Below, piece by piece: positions 5,824 to 13,005 of a stretch of 13,005 bases of DNA. Source of the stretch: Candidatus Tepidiaquacellales bacterium UBA6667 (GTDB lineage Bacteria > Bacteroidota > Ignavibacteria > Tepidaquicellales > Tepidaquicellaceae); the NCBI GenBank assembly GCA_002455255.1, contig DKKL01000055.1, positions 2,561 through 15,565 of the forward strand, in the 5' to 3' direction. The position numbers and the translations under genes were made by a program. Position 1 is the first letter of the stretch. The number at the start of each line of letters is the position of its first letter. The notes beneath the pieces were generated by a model that made no database searches, was not told the origin of the DNA, and was given only the letters and a program-made list of their open reading frames with translations.

Positions 5824-6711
5824 ATGCAAGATGATAAAATTTTAGTTTCCGAAGATATTAATGAATATTGGGGAGGGGAGTGGACGGAAACGAAGAATGA
5901 TATAGTTTATAAATATGCAAATGCATATTTACAGATAATGAAAGATAAAAAATATTGGAAATTACTTTACTTCGATGGATTTGCAGGAGAAGGAATAGTA
6001 AAAGGATTGGATGAAAAATCCCAAGATATGAAAGAACGATTCAGCTCTGCATTTAGAATAATTGAAATTGATAAACCAAGAAGTTTCGATATGTATTATT
6101 TGGTAGAATTGAATAAGAAAAAAGCAAAGGAATTAGATGATAATATAAATTCAAAATTTCTAAAAAAAACGAAATCAATATTTATAATATCCGAAGATTG
6201 CAATAAAAAATTAGTAGATATGTCTAAATATTTACAATCAAAAAATGGACAAAAAACTAAAGTATTAGCATTCGTAGATCCATATGGTATGGAAATAAAT
6301 TGGGAATCAATTGAATGTTTAAAAGGTTTGAGCATAGATTTATGGATATTGCTTCCAACCGGAATCGGAATTAACAGATTATTAAAAAGAGATGGAAATA
6401 TTTCAGATGAATGGATGATAAAGTTAGAAAAAGCATTAGGACTTTCAAGCAAAATTATAAAAGATTATTTTTATAAAAAAGAAATTGAAAACACATTATT
6501 TGGAGAAATTTCATTTACAAAAAAACAAGAAAATAGCATAGATAAAATAGTGAGTTTATATAAAGATAGATTAAGTGAAATATTTGAATATGTATCAAAT
6601 CCGTATGAATTAAAAAATTCGAATGGTAATAAAATGTATCATTTATTATTAGCATCAAATAATAAAACGGCACAAAAAATAGCAAATGATATAATTAAAT
6701 TAAAAAATTAA
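5824..6711 (+). CDS. tcmP: Three-Cys-motif partner protein TcmP
   Basis: A 295-residue protein with the ordered marks of the TcmP family: 'K..Y..AYLQIM' near the N-terminus (30-39), YFDGFAGEG (49-57), FVDPYGMEINW (150-160), IDLWILLPTGIGINRLL (171-187) and the C-terminal YHLLLASNN (272-280). The 'D-G-F-A-G-x-G' and 'F-V-D-P-Y-G' blocks resemble the SAM-binding motif I and the (D/N)PPY motif of Rossmann-fold methyltransferases, so a methyltransferase-like fold is probable (inference). A catalytic activity has not been established as far as I know. Family members are typically paired with a DUF5131 protein, and that is the case here: its partner starts 5 bp after this stop. The upstream gap carries two possible operator palindromes. 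The translation start is AT-rich without a Shine-Dalgarno site. Confidence 0.9.
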   Translation: MQDDKILVSEDINEYWGGEWTETKNDIVYKYANAYLQIMKDKKYWKLLYFDGFAGEGIVKGLDEKSQDMKERFSSAFRIIEIDKPRSFDMYYLVELNKKKAKELDDNINSKFLKKTKSIFIISEDCNKKLVDMSKYLQSKNGQKTKVLAFVDPYGMEINWESIECLKGLSIDLWILLPTGIGINRLLKRDGNISDEWMIKLEKALGLSSKIIKDYFYKKEIENTLFGEISFTKKQENSIDKIVSLYKDRLSEIFEYVSNPYELKNSNGNKMYHLLLASNNKTAQKIANDIIKLKN

Positions 6712-6716
6712 AATTT

Positions 6717-7436
6717 ATGTCTAAATCAAGTATAGAGTGGACAGAGATGACCTGGAACCCAACAACGGGTTGCGATAAGATTTCATCAGGTTGCAAATTT
6801 TGTTATGCAGAAATTATGTCAAGAAGATTATATGCAATGGGAGTAAAAAAGTATGAGAATAATTTTAAAATAACCATACATGAAGATGAATTACAAAAAC
6901 CTTATGAATGGAGAAAACCGAAAATTGTATTTGTAAATTCAATGAGTGATTTGTTTCATAAATCTGTTCCGATTCAATTTATACAGAGAGTATTCAAAGT
7001 GATGAATGAAAATCCAAAACACATTTTTCAGGTATTAACAAAAAGAGCTGATATACTGGCGTCTTACGATAAGAAAGGTATATTAAGTTGGAGTGATAAT
7101 ATATGGATGGGAGTATCAGTAGAGAGCAAAACATTTTCGAATCGAATAGAATTATTAAGAAAAACGAATGCAAAGATTAAATTTTTATCATGTGAGCCGT
7201 TAATTGGACCATTGGAGAATTTAAATTTATCTGAAATAGATTGGGTGATAGTTGGAGGGGAAAGCGGAAGAAGACCAAGACGAATGAATCGGGAATGGGT
7301 AATAGATATAAAAGCACAATGTGAAGAGAATAATGTTTCGTTTTTCTTTAAGCAATGGGGAGGCACAAACAAGAAAAAAGCCGGCAGATTGTTAGAAGGA
7401 AAGATTTATAGTGAAATGCCGGGGGAGATAAATTAA
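6717..7436 (+). CDS. DUF5131 / phage Gp37-Gp68 family protein (three-Cys motif)
   Basis: A 239-residue protein of the phage Gp37/Gp68 family (DUF5131). The N-terminus has the family's three-cysteine motif C-x6-C-x2-C: Cys19, Cys26 and Cys29 in WNPTTGCDKISSGCKFCYAE, which may bind an iron-sulfur cluster, as in radical-SAM-like proteins, or zinc. Downstream family marks are FVNSMSDLFH (72-81), 'FQVLTKRAD' (104-112), FLSCEPLIGPL (156-166), DWVIVGGESG (175-184) and FFFKQWGG (209-216), ending with GRLLEGKIYSEMP (223-235). The length is normal for a compact member. It follows tcmP after 5 bp and is surely co-transcribed. The pair is found in phages and in defence-type islands; the biochemical role is unproven. 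It ends 24 bp from the facing KAP NTPase gene, with no clear terminator between. Confidence 0.92.
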   Translation: MSKSSIEWTEMTWNPTTGCDKISSGCKFCYAEIMSRRLYAMGVKKYENNFKITIHEDELQKPYEWRKPKIVFVNSMSDLFHKSVPIQFIQRVFKVMNENPKHIFQVLTKRADILASYDKKGILSWSDNIWMGVSVESKTFSNRIELLRKTNAKIKFLSCEPLIGPLENLNLSEIDWVIVGGESGRRPRRMNREWVIDIKAQCEENNVSFFFKQWGGTNKKKAGRLLEGKIYSEMPGEIN

Positions 7437-7460
7437 TAGTCATATAGCAATTCAACCTAA

Positions 7461-9635
7461 TTATTTATTTCGATTAGTAAATTTTTCTAATTCAGAATAG
7501 ATAAACTCCAATTCATTAATATTCTCACGAATAAACGAATCTTTAGATTTTAATAATTTTTTTAGTCTCCTTAATAAAGTATTCAAATCAAAATACGATT
7601 TTAATCCATTTATATTTATTGATAATATGACTTCATCCTTTTTGTAAGAATAAGAATATGATTTATTTAAAAATCTTAAAATAAACAAAATAAATAATTT
7701 ATCATCCTTTAATATTGTTGTAATTTTATTTTTGAACCTATTTAATTTTGTTGAATTAACTTTAATAAATAATTCATAATATAAAAATATCTTAGTTATA
7801 TTTTCATCATTGAAAATTTGTTTTGTATTTATCCAATTCTCAATTTTTAGGACTAATTGCTTCTCGAATTTTGATTGAGTTTTCTCATCAAAAATTATAT
7901 CCACTTTATCTTCAGCCTTTTGTTCACCATATTTCCCCAACATTACTCCAAATGTATAAACTGAAACTGTTATTAAATATATACTATTTGAGGTATTTCT
8001 TATAATATCTGAAATTATTATTTCCCTTTTCTTCGCATTAAAATTACGCAATAAATTTACTGTATTTAGATAAACTAGTTGTTCAAGATTTAAACTTAAA
8101 CTAAAAAGAGCTTCAGAAGATTTTGATTTATTTGAATTCGCGAAATCATATATTGATAACAAAATATTATAAATATTAATATTTTTGTATTTAATATCGT
8201 TTAATTCATCCAACATATATAGAAAATCTAATATTTTCCCTTCACTTGAAAAACTTGTTATCATCCTATTTAATTCATCAAAGTTGGAATTTTGAGAAAT
8301 GTAATTCAAAAATTCAGAATTTTTAAAATAATTGTTCTCGAAACTTAAACTAAAATAAATATCAAATACATCTTTAGAGGAAATTCGTTTTAATTTCTTG
8401 AAATCTTCATCAATTGAACGAATATAATTTTTATTATTAAATTTGGGGAAAAGAGTTGATAGTAGTTCTCTAATTTTATTCCTTTCATATTCACTATGAA
8501 CTGTTTCATTAATAATACTGTTAAATTCTTTTATTACTTTTTCGTTCTCACCATCATCGTAACCGGATAATATCAAATTAGTACTATTTTGAAACAAACC
8601 GGTTAAAATATTCTTATTTATTTTTAATCTTTCGAAGAGTTCAGGATATTTGATTTCGATTAAAGTTATCGCTATTAAATCAACAATATTTACTTCACCT
8701 TTTAATAAATTATATTTAAACCTAAAATAGTTGATAAATCTATTAATATCTCTCAAATTTTTTAATAAAAATGAAGATTTTATATAGACATTTGCCCAAT
8801 AATTTTTATTAAATTGATTATCATCTAAATCAAAAAGAACTTCATTTAATTTTTTAAATAAATAATTGTTTAAATTTGTAGTTGAAATTTTAGGAATATT
8901 AATTGGAACTTGAATAATCTTTTCTAAGTACTTACCCCCATCGTTATCTTGAACACTAAACAAAGTTTTTTCGATAATTGATTTATCAAAAGCTAAGATG
9001 TATATCATATTTCTGAAATCACCAATCATTTTAACTAATTTAAAAATCTCTTTAATTTCAGATTTACTTAATCTATCAATATCATCAATAATCACAATTA
9101 TTTTATTATTTAATCGTTCAAGTGTGGTATTTATTTCTTCTTTTAATTTAACTCCATCGAATTCGTATTCTTTAGCTTTAAATTCAATAAAATTTTTAAA
9201 TTCATTAGAAACATCTGTTGAAATGCCCGCAATAGTTTTTAGAAAAGGGATATTTGATTTCTCAATTTTATTAAAAACTTTTGAGTATTTTTCAATTTTT
9301 TTTGCAATTTCAGTAAGTGTCGAATGGTTATCCTTTAATCCTATACGTAAAATTAATTCTTTAAAAAAATATTCAATTAATTGTTCGGTATTTGAGTAAA
9401 ACCATGGATTAAAATTAATAATGATAAATTCATTATTTTCTTTTGTTTTTATTAGATTTTCAATTGTTAAATTAATTAATGAAGTTTTTCCACTGCCCCA
9501 TTCTCCATATAAACCAATTACTAAGCTATCTTTATGATTATATGAAGAAATTGCATTTGCAAGTTCATTTGAAATGATTGAACGATTAAGTAAATCATCA
9601 TTACAACTAAAAATTGGTTTGTCGTTATTTAACAT
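7461..9635 (-). CDS. KAP family P-loop NTPase
   Basis: A 724-residue KAP-type STAND-like ATPase. The Walker A is GEWGSGKT (44-51), followed by the KAP-typical FNPWFYS (75-81), Walker B IIVIIDDIDRL (179-189, with Asp184, Asp185 and Asp187) and the downstream 'YLEKIIQVPINIPK' segment (236-249). The NTPase module covers about residues 10-310; the C-terminal 400 residues are helical, Asn/Lys-rich and unrecognised. Many KAP proteins have membrane helices inserted in the NTPase domain; I see none, so this one is probably cytosolic. F-plasmid PifA, which excludes phage T7, is a KAP protein, so a defence role is plausible. It is last in the - strand operon, 50 bp after the TIR-like/TPR gene, and could be the ATP-driven switch or assembly platform for the TIR-like proteins (inference). 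Confidence 0.92.
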   Translation of the reverse strand: MLNNDKPIFSCNDDLLNRSIISNELANAISSYNHKDSLVIGLYGEWGSGKTSLINLTIENLIKTKENNEFIIINFNPWFYSNTEQLIEYFFKELILRIGLKDNHSTLTEIAKKIEKYSKVFNKIEKSNIPFLKTIAGISTDVSNEFKNFIEFKAKEYEFDGVKLKEEINTTLERLNNKIIVIIDDIDRLSKSEIKEIFKLVKMIGDFRNMIYILAFDKSIIEKTLFSVQDNDGGKYLEKIIQVPINIPKISTTNLNNYLFKKLNEVLFDLDDNQFNKNYWANVYIKSSFLLKNLRDINRFINYFRFKYNLLKGEVNIVDLIAITLIEIKYPELFERLKINKNILTGLFQNSTNLILSGYDDGENEKVIKEFNSIINETVHSEYERNKIRELLSTLFPKFNNKNYIRSIDEDFKKLKRISSKDVFDIYFSLSFENNYFKNSEFLNYISQNSNFDELNRMITSFSSEGKILDFLYMLDELNDIKYKNINIYNILLSIYDFANSNKSKSSEALFSLSLNLEQLVYLNTVNLLRNFNAKKREIIISDIIRNTSNSIYLITVSVYTFGVMLGKYGEQKAEDKVDIIFDEKTQSKFEKQLVLKIENWINTKQIFNDENITKIFLYYELFIKVNSTKLNRFKNKITTILKDDKLFILFILRFLNKSYSYSYKKDEVILSININGLKSYFDLNTLLRRLKKLLKSKDSFIRENINELEFIYSELEKFTNRNK

Positions 9636-9685
9636 AAATTATTATAAACATAGTTTTCTTAGATAATTATATTAATCTTGAAGTT

Positions 9686-10906
9686 CTAAAACTTTAAGTT
9701 TTCTTTTAATTTTTTTAGAAATTCTTTATGTCTAAAATATGTTTCTGTTTCCCATTCTATTGCATCTCTTAAAAAAATATCTTCAAATTTATTTGAATTA
9801 TTTATGTCGTTAGAATGAAAATAACAATGTGCCAAAGTTGCAAAAATCCATTTATCTATTGGAGATTCATTTAAGATTTCAGCTTTGCAATTTAAAATTA
9901 TTGTTATTTCTTGAATAACTTTTTTTGAAGCAATCATATAATAAATTTTTTCGTTTTCATTTTCAGATCTCTCTGCCATGAATAGATAACATGTTGATAA
10001 ATTTTCTCCATTATAATAATCTTTTGTTAACATAAATATTTTTTCATAATATTCAATTGCTCTTTTTAAATTTTGAATATCATTATTTAAAAGGAATTTA
10101 TTTTTATAAATTGATCCTACTAAACCTATTGTTTCGGGGTCGTTTGAAGGTAGTAATTTTTTTATACAATTTAAAGCATCAGTTAACGAAACATCCTCAG
10201 AAGGAAATTTTGATTTATATATACAAAGTGTTTTTTGTTGAATGAAATAAGCTTCAAGTGGAAAAATATTTAATGCTTTATCCCAATATTTTATCGCCTC
10301 TTGAAAATTTGAATTTTGCATTTCATTTTTTGCTTTTCTTAATAATGCAAATATATTTTTTTCATTTTCGATTAAATCATTTATTATTTGTTCATCATTC
10401 TGTTTTTCAATTATAGGAGGATTTAAACCATCTAAAAATTCATATACAGGGCTATCATTTGATTCTTTTTTAATAACTTCCATTATTAGTTCTTTCAATT
10501 TATCTTTAGTTTGATTTGCTTCATCGAATCCGATGTCTTCTCCTAAGTGTTTATATCTAAGAATACGGTTGTGATTTAAATCGAATGGAAACTTAGATGA
10601 AACTTCATTAATAATTATAGTAGAATATGGTTTTAAAGCATGTCGAACACCTAATTCATAAATCGCATTTGCATTATTTGTGGTAATATCTGCTATAACA
10701 ATTTCTGCTCTCATTAGCATATAATATAGGCTTTTATCAATAATGCCAGATTCTAAAAATTCATCACTTCTTAAACATATTAAATCACATTCTGTAACTG
10801 CTGGTTTAATAATATTTAAATAAGTTTTATCTAAGTCAAATGTTTTGGAAGTTTCAAAGTCAGTTTTAATACCAAAACCCATAATTACAAAACAAATCTT
10901 CTTCAT
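9686..10906 (-). CDS. TIR/NDT-like domain fused to TPR (TRAFs-binding-type) sensor
   Basis: A 406-residue protein. Residues 1-110 form a Rossmann-like TIR/nucleoside-2-deoxyribosyltransferase-like domain: CFVIMGFGIKTDF (5-17), ADITTNNANAIYELGVRHA (72-90, with Glu84 the likely catalytic residue) and KFPFDLNHNRILRYKHLGEDI (105-125). Residues from about 180 to 400 are helical repeats: 'NFQEAIKYWDKALNIFP' (200-216), 'NLKRAIEYYEKIFML' (279-293) and 'WIFATLAHCYF' (353-363). These match the TPR-S/TRAFs-binding-type region that comparative work has assigned as a sensor in prokaryotic immune proteins. 'ESNDSPVYEFLDGLNPP' (148-164) is the usual linker in this architecture. It starts 16 bp after the ThsB-like gene and precedes the KAP gene. 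Inferred role: sensing through the TPR part, with NAD- or nucleotide-processing by the N-terminal domain. No Shine-Dalgarno site. Confidence 0.85.
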   Translation of the reverse strand: MKKICFVIMGFGIKTDFETSKTFDLDKTYLNIIKPAVTECDLICLRSDEFLESGIIDKSLYYMLMRAEIVIADITTNNANAIYELGVRHALKPYSTIIINEVSSKFPFDLNHNRILRYKHLGEDIGFDEANQTKDKLKELIMEVIKKESNDSPVYEFLDGLNPPIIEKQNDEQIINDLIENEKNIFALLRKAKNEMQNSNFQEAIKYWDKALNIFPLEAYFIQQKTLCIYKSKFPSEDVSLTDALNCIKKLLPSNDPETIGLVGSIYKNKFLLNNDIQNLKRAIEYYEKIFMLTKDYYNGENLSTCYLFMAERSENENEKIYYMIASKKVIQEITIILNCKAEILNESPIDKWIFATLAHCYFHSNDINNSNKFEDIFLRDAIEWETETYFRHKEFLKKLKENLKF

Positions 10907-10922
10907 ATTATAATTTATTAAA

Positions 10923-11510
10923 TTATTTCGGATAAACCTTTACTTGATCTGCGATTGAACTAGATCTCTTATTATAAGCTTCCTGAATGTAAGACTGTGG
11001 ATTTAAAATAAAATCATCCCATTTAACAAGAATACAATATCTATCTTCATTCGACCAACAACAATTTTTTCTTGCCAAATAATAATTAGAATTAAATTCT
11101 CTAATTGTTGTAAAGTCATCAATTTTAACTATGTTAAAATTATTTGAACAATTTGAACAAATCTGTTCACCTTGATAAATTGATTCATATACTTCAGGCA
11201 ATACTAATCCTAAAATTCCATTTCTTGTATTTTCAAAACCGTTATATAAAGAAGCTTGTAATTCTCGTTTAATATAAGTTTGATCTTGAGAAACATCTAA
11301 TTCAGCACTAAATTGACCAATTAAATGTATCGTTACGGTTGAATCAGATAAAAAATCTTCTCTAATTATTTGCATAATATATTCTTCATTATCTGAATCA
11401 ATTCTTAAATTAAGTGATTTATCAATAATTTGATTTCCTAAAATATTTTGAAGCGTGTTTTTATACATTATATCTTCATATTTGAAAGAAATATAGCATT
11501 TGTGTTTCAT
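10923..11510 (-). CDS. Stand-alone ThsB-like TIR protein (DUF1863 type)
   Basis: A 195-residue single-domain TIR-like protein of the MTH538/DUF1863 type, to which Thoeris ThsB belongs. Visible marks are the first strand KCYISFKYEDIMYKNTLQN (4-22), 'STVTIHLIG' (57-65), the helix YIKRELQASL (79-88) with Glu83 at the place of the conserved TIR glutamate, 'GILGLVLPE' (98-106), and the closing VKWDDFILNPQSYIQEA (162-178). ThsB proteins make a cyclic-ADP-ribose-type signal on phage infection, so a signal-producing role is plausible, but no ThsA (SIR2/SLOG) lies in the window. A CSNC pair (Cys118, Cys121) with Cys150-Cys151 suggests an extra metal-binding insert, which I do not associate with classical ThsB. 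The gene starts 134 bp after the preceding gene and 16 bp before the next. Confidence 0.82.
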   Translation of the reverse strand: MKHKCYISFKYEDIMYKNTLQNILGNQIIDKSLNLRIDSDNEEYIMQIIREDFLSDSTVTIHLIGQFSAELDVSQDQTYIKRELQASLYNGFENTRNGILGLVLPEVYESIYQGEQICSNCSNNFNIVKIDDFTTIREFNSNYYLARKNCCWSNEDRYCILVKWDDFILNPQSYIQEAYNKRSSSIADQVKVYPK

Positions 11511-11644
11511 ATTTTTAATATCTTTTTAATTAATATTAAATAATTGGATTTTAAAAATTAAATTAGTGAAATTAATGTTCTTTGATTTTATAAATTATAT
11601 TTTCAATCATTGTTTTTTAAATATTTTAACTTAATTATTAATAT
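11511..11644. other. 134-bp non-coding gap inside the - strand operon
   Basis: The other gaps in the operon are 16 and 50 bp; this one is extremely AT-rich and contains no ORF, no strong hairpin and no terminator. It could carry an internal promoter for the last three genes. I see no clear -35/-10 pair. Confidence 0.3.
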
Positions 11645-12739
11645 CTAACTAATATTAAATTGTTTTACAAAATTTACTAAATCAATATCTTTTAAATTAG
11701 TAAAACCATTTTCCAAATTCTGAAACTTTAAAATAGGAATTGCAATATTATTACTATATTTTTTACTCTTATAAAAAGAATTTGGTTTAAAACTAGTTTT
11801 AAATTCGTCTTGAAGTATTATCATTGGAATCGCCCGTTTATTTTTTTCGAAAATTTCATTGAAATGAATTGTTGTATTTATCAATTTATTTATTCTTCTA
11901 TCAAAACATCTTTTAGAATTTGTATAATAAATAACGATTATATAAAAATATTCTTTAGATTCTATAAGTGCATCTATATAAGGTAATAAATTATATCTGC
12001 TATAATTTATTTTCAAATTTTTCTCTAATTTTATTCCATCGAAATAATCAATTTTAGATTTTAAATATTTTAAGACATTTTCTTGAAACGTTACTTTAAT
12101 TGAAAGTAATAGTTTATAATTATTAGATTCTAAACTGTTATTAATTTTTGTATTATAAATTTTGTTTTTATTTATACTTTGTAATGAATTTCTTTCTTGA
12201 TTAATTTCTAATTTTAATCTGCGTTCAAGTTCTTTAGGTGAAATTCGGGTAAAATGTTCATATTTTAAAATTGTATCACTATAATTTGCAACTATCACGG
12301 GATTTTCAAATTTTAATTCATTTTTTTCAAATGCAATCATGAATTTTTCAAGATTTTCTCTTAAATCTTGACCACCTTTTATTGAGTCTTCATAGAATAT
12401 TATTCTATCTTGAGACATATCAAATGGTATTTGTGAATTTTGCAATGCAATATGAATTACAGGAATTCCTTGTGTATGACAAATTCCTAATTCATACATA
12501 ACGTTTGGATTTGAATTTGTAAGATCTGCCAAAACAATATTTGAATTATTCAGATGCCTGATCGTATCACTATTAATATTCCCTGCTCCTTTAACTTCAT
12601 GTGCTGAAATAACTTCATATTCCATTTTTCCAACAACAGGTTTAAAAACATATTTAATTAAATCATCTAATCTTCTTCTTGAAATTGAATCGTATTCTTT
12701 AATAGGTGCTATTACGAAAAACTTCTTTTTATTCTTCAT
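11645..12739 (-). CDS. TIR/NDT-like N-terminal domain with unrecognised C-terminal half
   Basis: A 364-residue protein. Residues 5-115 form a TIR/nucleoside-2-deoxyribosyltransferase-like domain: FFVIAPIKEYDSISRRRLDD (7-26), VLADLTNSNPNVMYELG (69-85, with Asp72 and Glu83), 'IPVIHIALQ' (92-100) and IPFDMSQDRIIFYED (104-118). The same motif block occurs in the TIR/NDT-TPR protein downstream, so the two N-terminal domains are probably homologous. Residues 120-200 are helical and charged. Residues 205-364 look like an alpha/beta domain: strand LLLSIKVTF (210-218), then YIDALIESKEYFYIIVIYY (254-272) and AIPMIILQDEF (303-313). The layout recalls a restriction-endonuclease-like fold, but the expected E-x-K at the core strand is absent (IIVIYY), so it would be degenerate. 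This is a guess. It is first in the operon; a TATAAT sits 6 nt before the ATG. Confidence 0.72.
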   Translation of the reverse strand: MKNKKKFFVIAPIKEYDSISRRRLDDLIKYVFKPVVGKMEYEVISAHEVKGAGNINSDTIRHLNNSNIVLADLTNSNPNVMYELGICHTQGIPVIHIALQNSQIPFDMSQDRIIFYEDSIKGGQDLRENLEKFMIAFEKNELKFENPVIVANYSDTILKYEHFTRISPKELERRLKLEINQERNSLQSINKNKIYNTKINNSLESNNYKLLLSIKVTFQENVLKYLKSKIDYFDGIKLEKNLKINYSRYNLLPYIDALIESKEYFYIIVIYYTNSKRCFDRRINKLINTTIHFNEIFEKNKRAIPMIILQDEFKTSFKPNSFYKSKKYSNNIAIPILKFQNLENGFTNLKDIDLVNFVKQFNIS

Positions 12740-12941
12740 AGAACATTATAAATAATAAAGACTTTTTTTACGGAGTCTACTTAAAAATATTTATATATTA
12801 TATTTAATTTTATAAGTGGCACATTTATATAAAGATATTAATATTTTAATAATAAATAAATACTAAAAATATTTTTTAATAAAAATCTTATTTTATATCT
12901 CTTTGACTGAAAAATTAATTCATAATGAGTTATTTTTAGAA
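12740..12941. promoter_or_regulatory. AT-rich divergent intergenic region, island edge
   Basis: This 202-bp gap separates the - strand operon from queC and must hold promoters for both. It is nearly all A/T up to about 12900. On the - strand TATAAT (12750-12745) lies only 5 nt before the ATG at 12739; if used as a -10 box the mRNA would be leaderless. AGACT/AGTCT (12759-12763/12774-12778) is a weak hairpin. No repeat or attachment site is evident. Confidence 0.35.
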
Positions 12942-13005
12942 ATGAAAAAAAAAAATGCGGTGGTGTTGGTGAGTGGGGGGCTTGATTCGGCTTTGACGGT
13001 GGCGA
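12942..13005 (+). CDS. queC: 7-cyano-7-deazaguanine synthase QueC (5' end only)
   Basis: The frame from the ATG at 12942 gives 21 residues, MKKKNAVVLVSGGLDSALTV and a further Ala, and runs off the window. VLVSGGLDS is the ATP-pyrophosphatase (PP-loop) motif at the very N-terminus, as in QueC, which makes preQ0 from 7-carboxy-7-deazaguanine in the queuosine pathway. Other PP-loop enzymes (for example GuaA or NadE) have this motif further inside the protein, so QueC is the best fit, though it rests on 21 residues. Composition is 27 G/C in the last 45 bases, well above the neighbouring island, so it looks like core genome. The leader has no strong Shine-Dalgarno site. Confidence 0.8.
   Translation, partial: MKKKNAVVLVSGGLDSALTVA

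Noticed and set aside
8998..9399. 133-residue + strand ORF with hydrophobic stretches
   Set aside because: It is antisense to the Walker B region of the KAP NTPase; the hydrophobic look comes from reading AT-rich complementary DNA.
7461..12739. Canonical Thoeris system
   Set aside because: A ThsB-like TIR is present, but no gene has a SIR2, SLOG/STALD or Macro effector region expected of ThsA; the neighbours are NDT-like, TPR and KAP proteins.

Overview
The window reads as AT-rich chromosomal DNA from a bacterium of the Bacteroidota/Chlorobiota group, plausibly an Ignavibacteria-like lineage. This is inference from three things: mostly AT-rich start regions with few Shine-Dalgarno sites, several families of intergenic inverted repeats of a kind common in those genomes, and the gene content. 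No rRNA, tRNA, integrase, transposase or CRISPR array is visible, so placement rests on style rather than on a marker gene.

Left part (1-4615), ordinary chromosome. It holds the C-terminal end of a DUF1579-like protein, a DUF1801 protein, a convergent exported thioredoxin-fold redoxin, a DUF1338 (HglS/YdcJ-like) protein, an acetyl-CoA hydrolase/4-hydroxybutyrate-type CoA-transferase, and a small MNT-type nucleotidyltransferase. A bidirectional terminator separates the first convergent pair. The gap at 2323-2917 is packed with at least four kinds of repeat, including a perfect 38-bp direct repeat at a 100-bp offset and long imperfect inverted repeats.

Boundary (4616-5823). Two near-identical 45-bp copies of the 'TTCGTGGT' repeat lie here. 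The second runs into the 3' end of an HTH-protein gene (5012-5614) and supplies its last eight codons and stop. The following 209-bp AT-rich gap carries two palindromes sharing a 9-bp half-site, upstream of the next operon.

Right part (5824-12739), a very AT-rich accessory island with the look of a defence island. On the + strand is a two-gene operon: a three-Cys-motif partner protein (TcmP) and its usual partner, a DUF5131/phage Gp37-Gp68 protein. Facing it on the - strand is a probable four-gene operon read from 12739 to 7461: (1) a TIR/nucleoside-deoxyribosyltransferase-like (NDT-like) protein with an unrecognised C-terminal half, (2) a stand-alone ThsB-like TIR protein (DUF1863 type), (3) a second NDT-like domain fused to a TPR/TRAFs-binding-type (TPR-S) sensor region, and (4) a KAP-family P-loop NTPase. 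The first and third proteins share the same N-terminal motif block but have different C-terminal halves. A single operon with three TIR/NDT-type proteins and a KAP NTPase, and no ThsA, does not match a named defence system that I know. It is the best candidate here for an undescribed nucleotide-signalling or NAD-targeting immune module.

The window ends in the first 21 codons of queC (12942 onward). Base composition jumps back up there (27 of the last 45 bases are G/C, against 9 of 60 at 12001-12060), which marks the right edge of the island.
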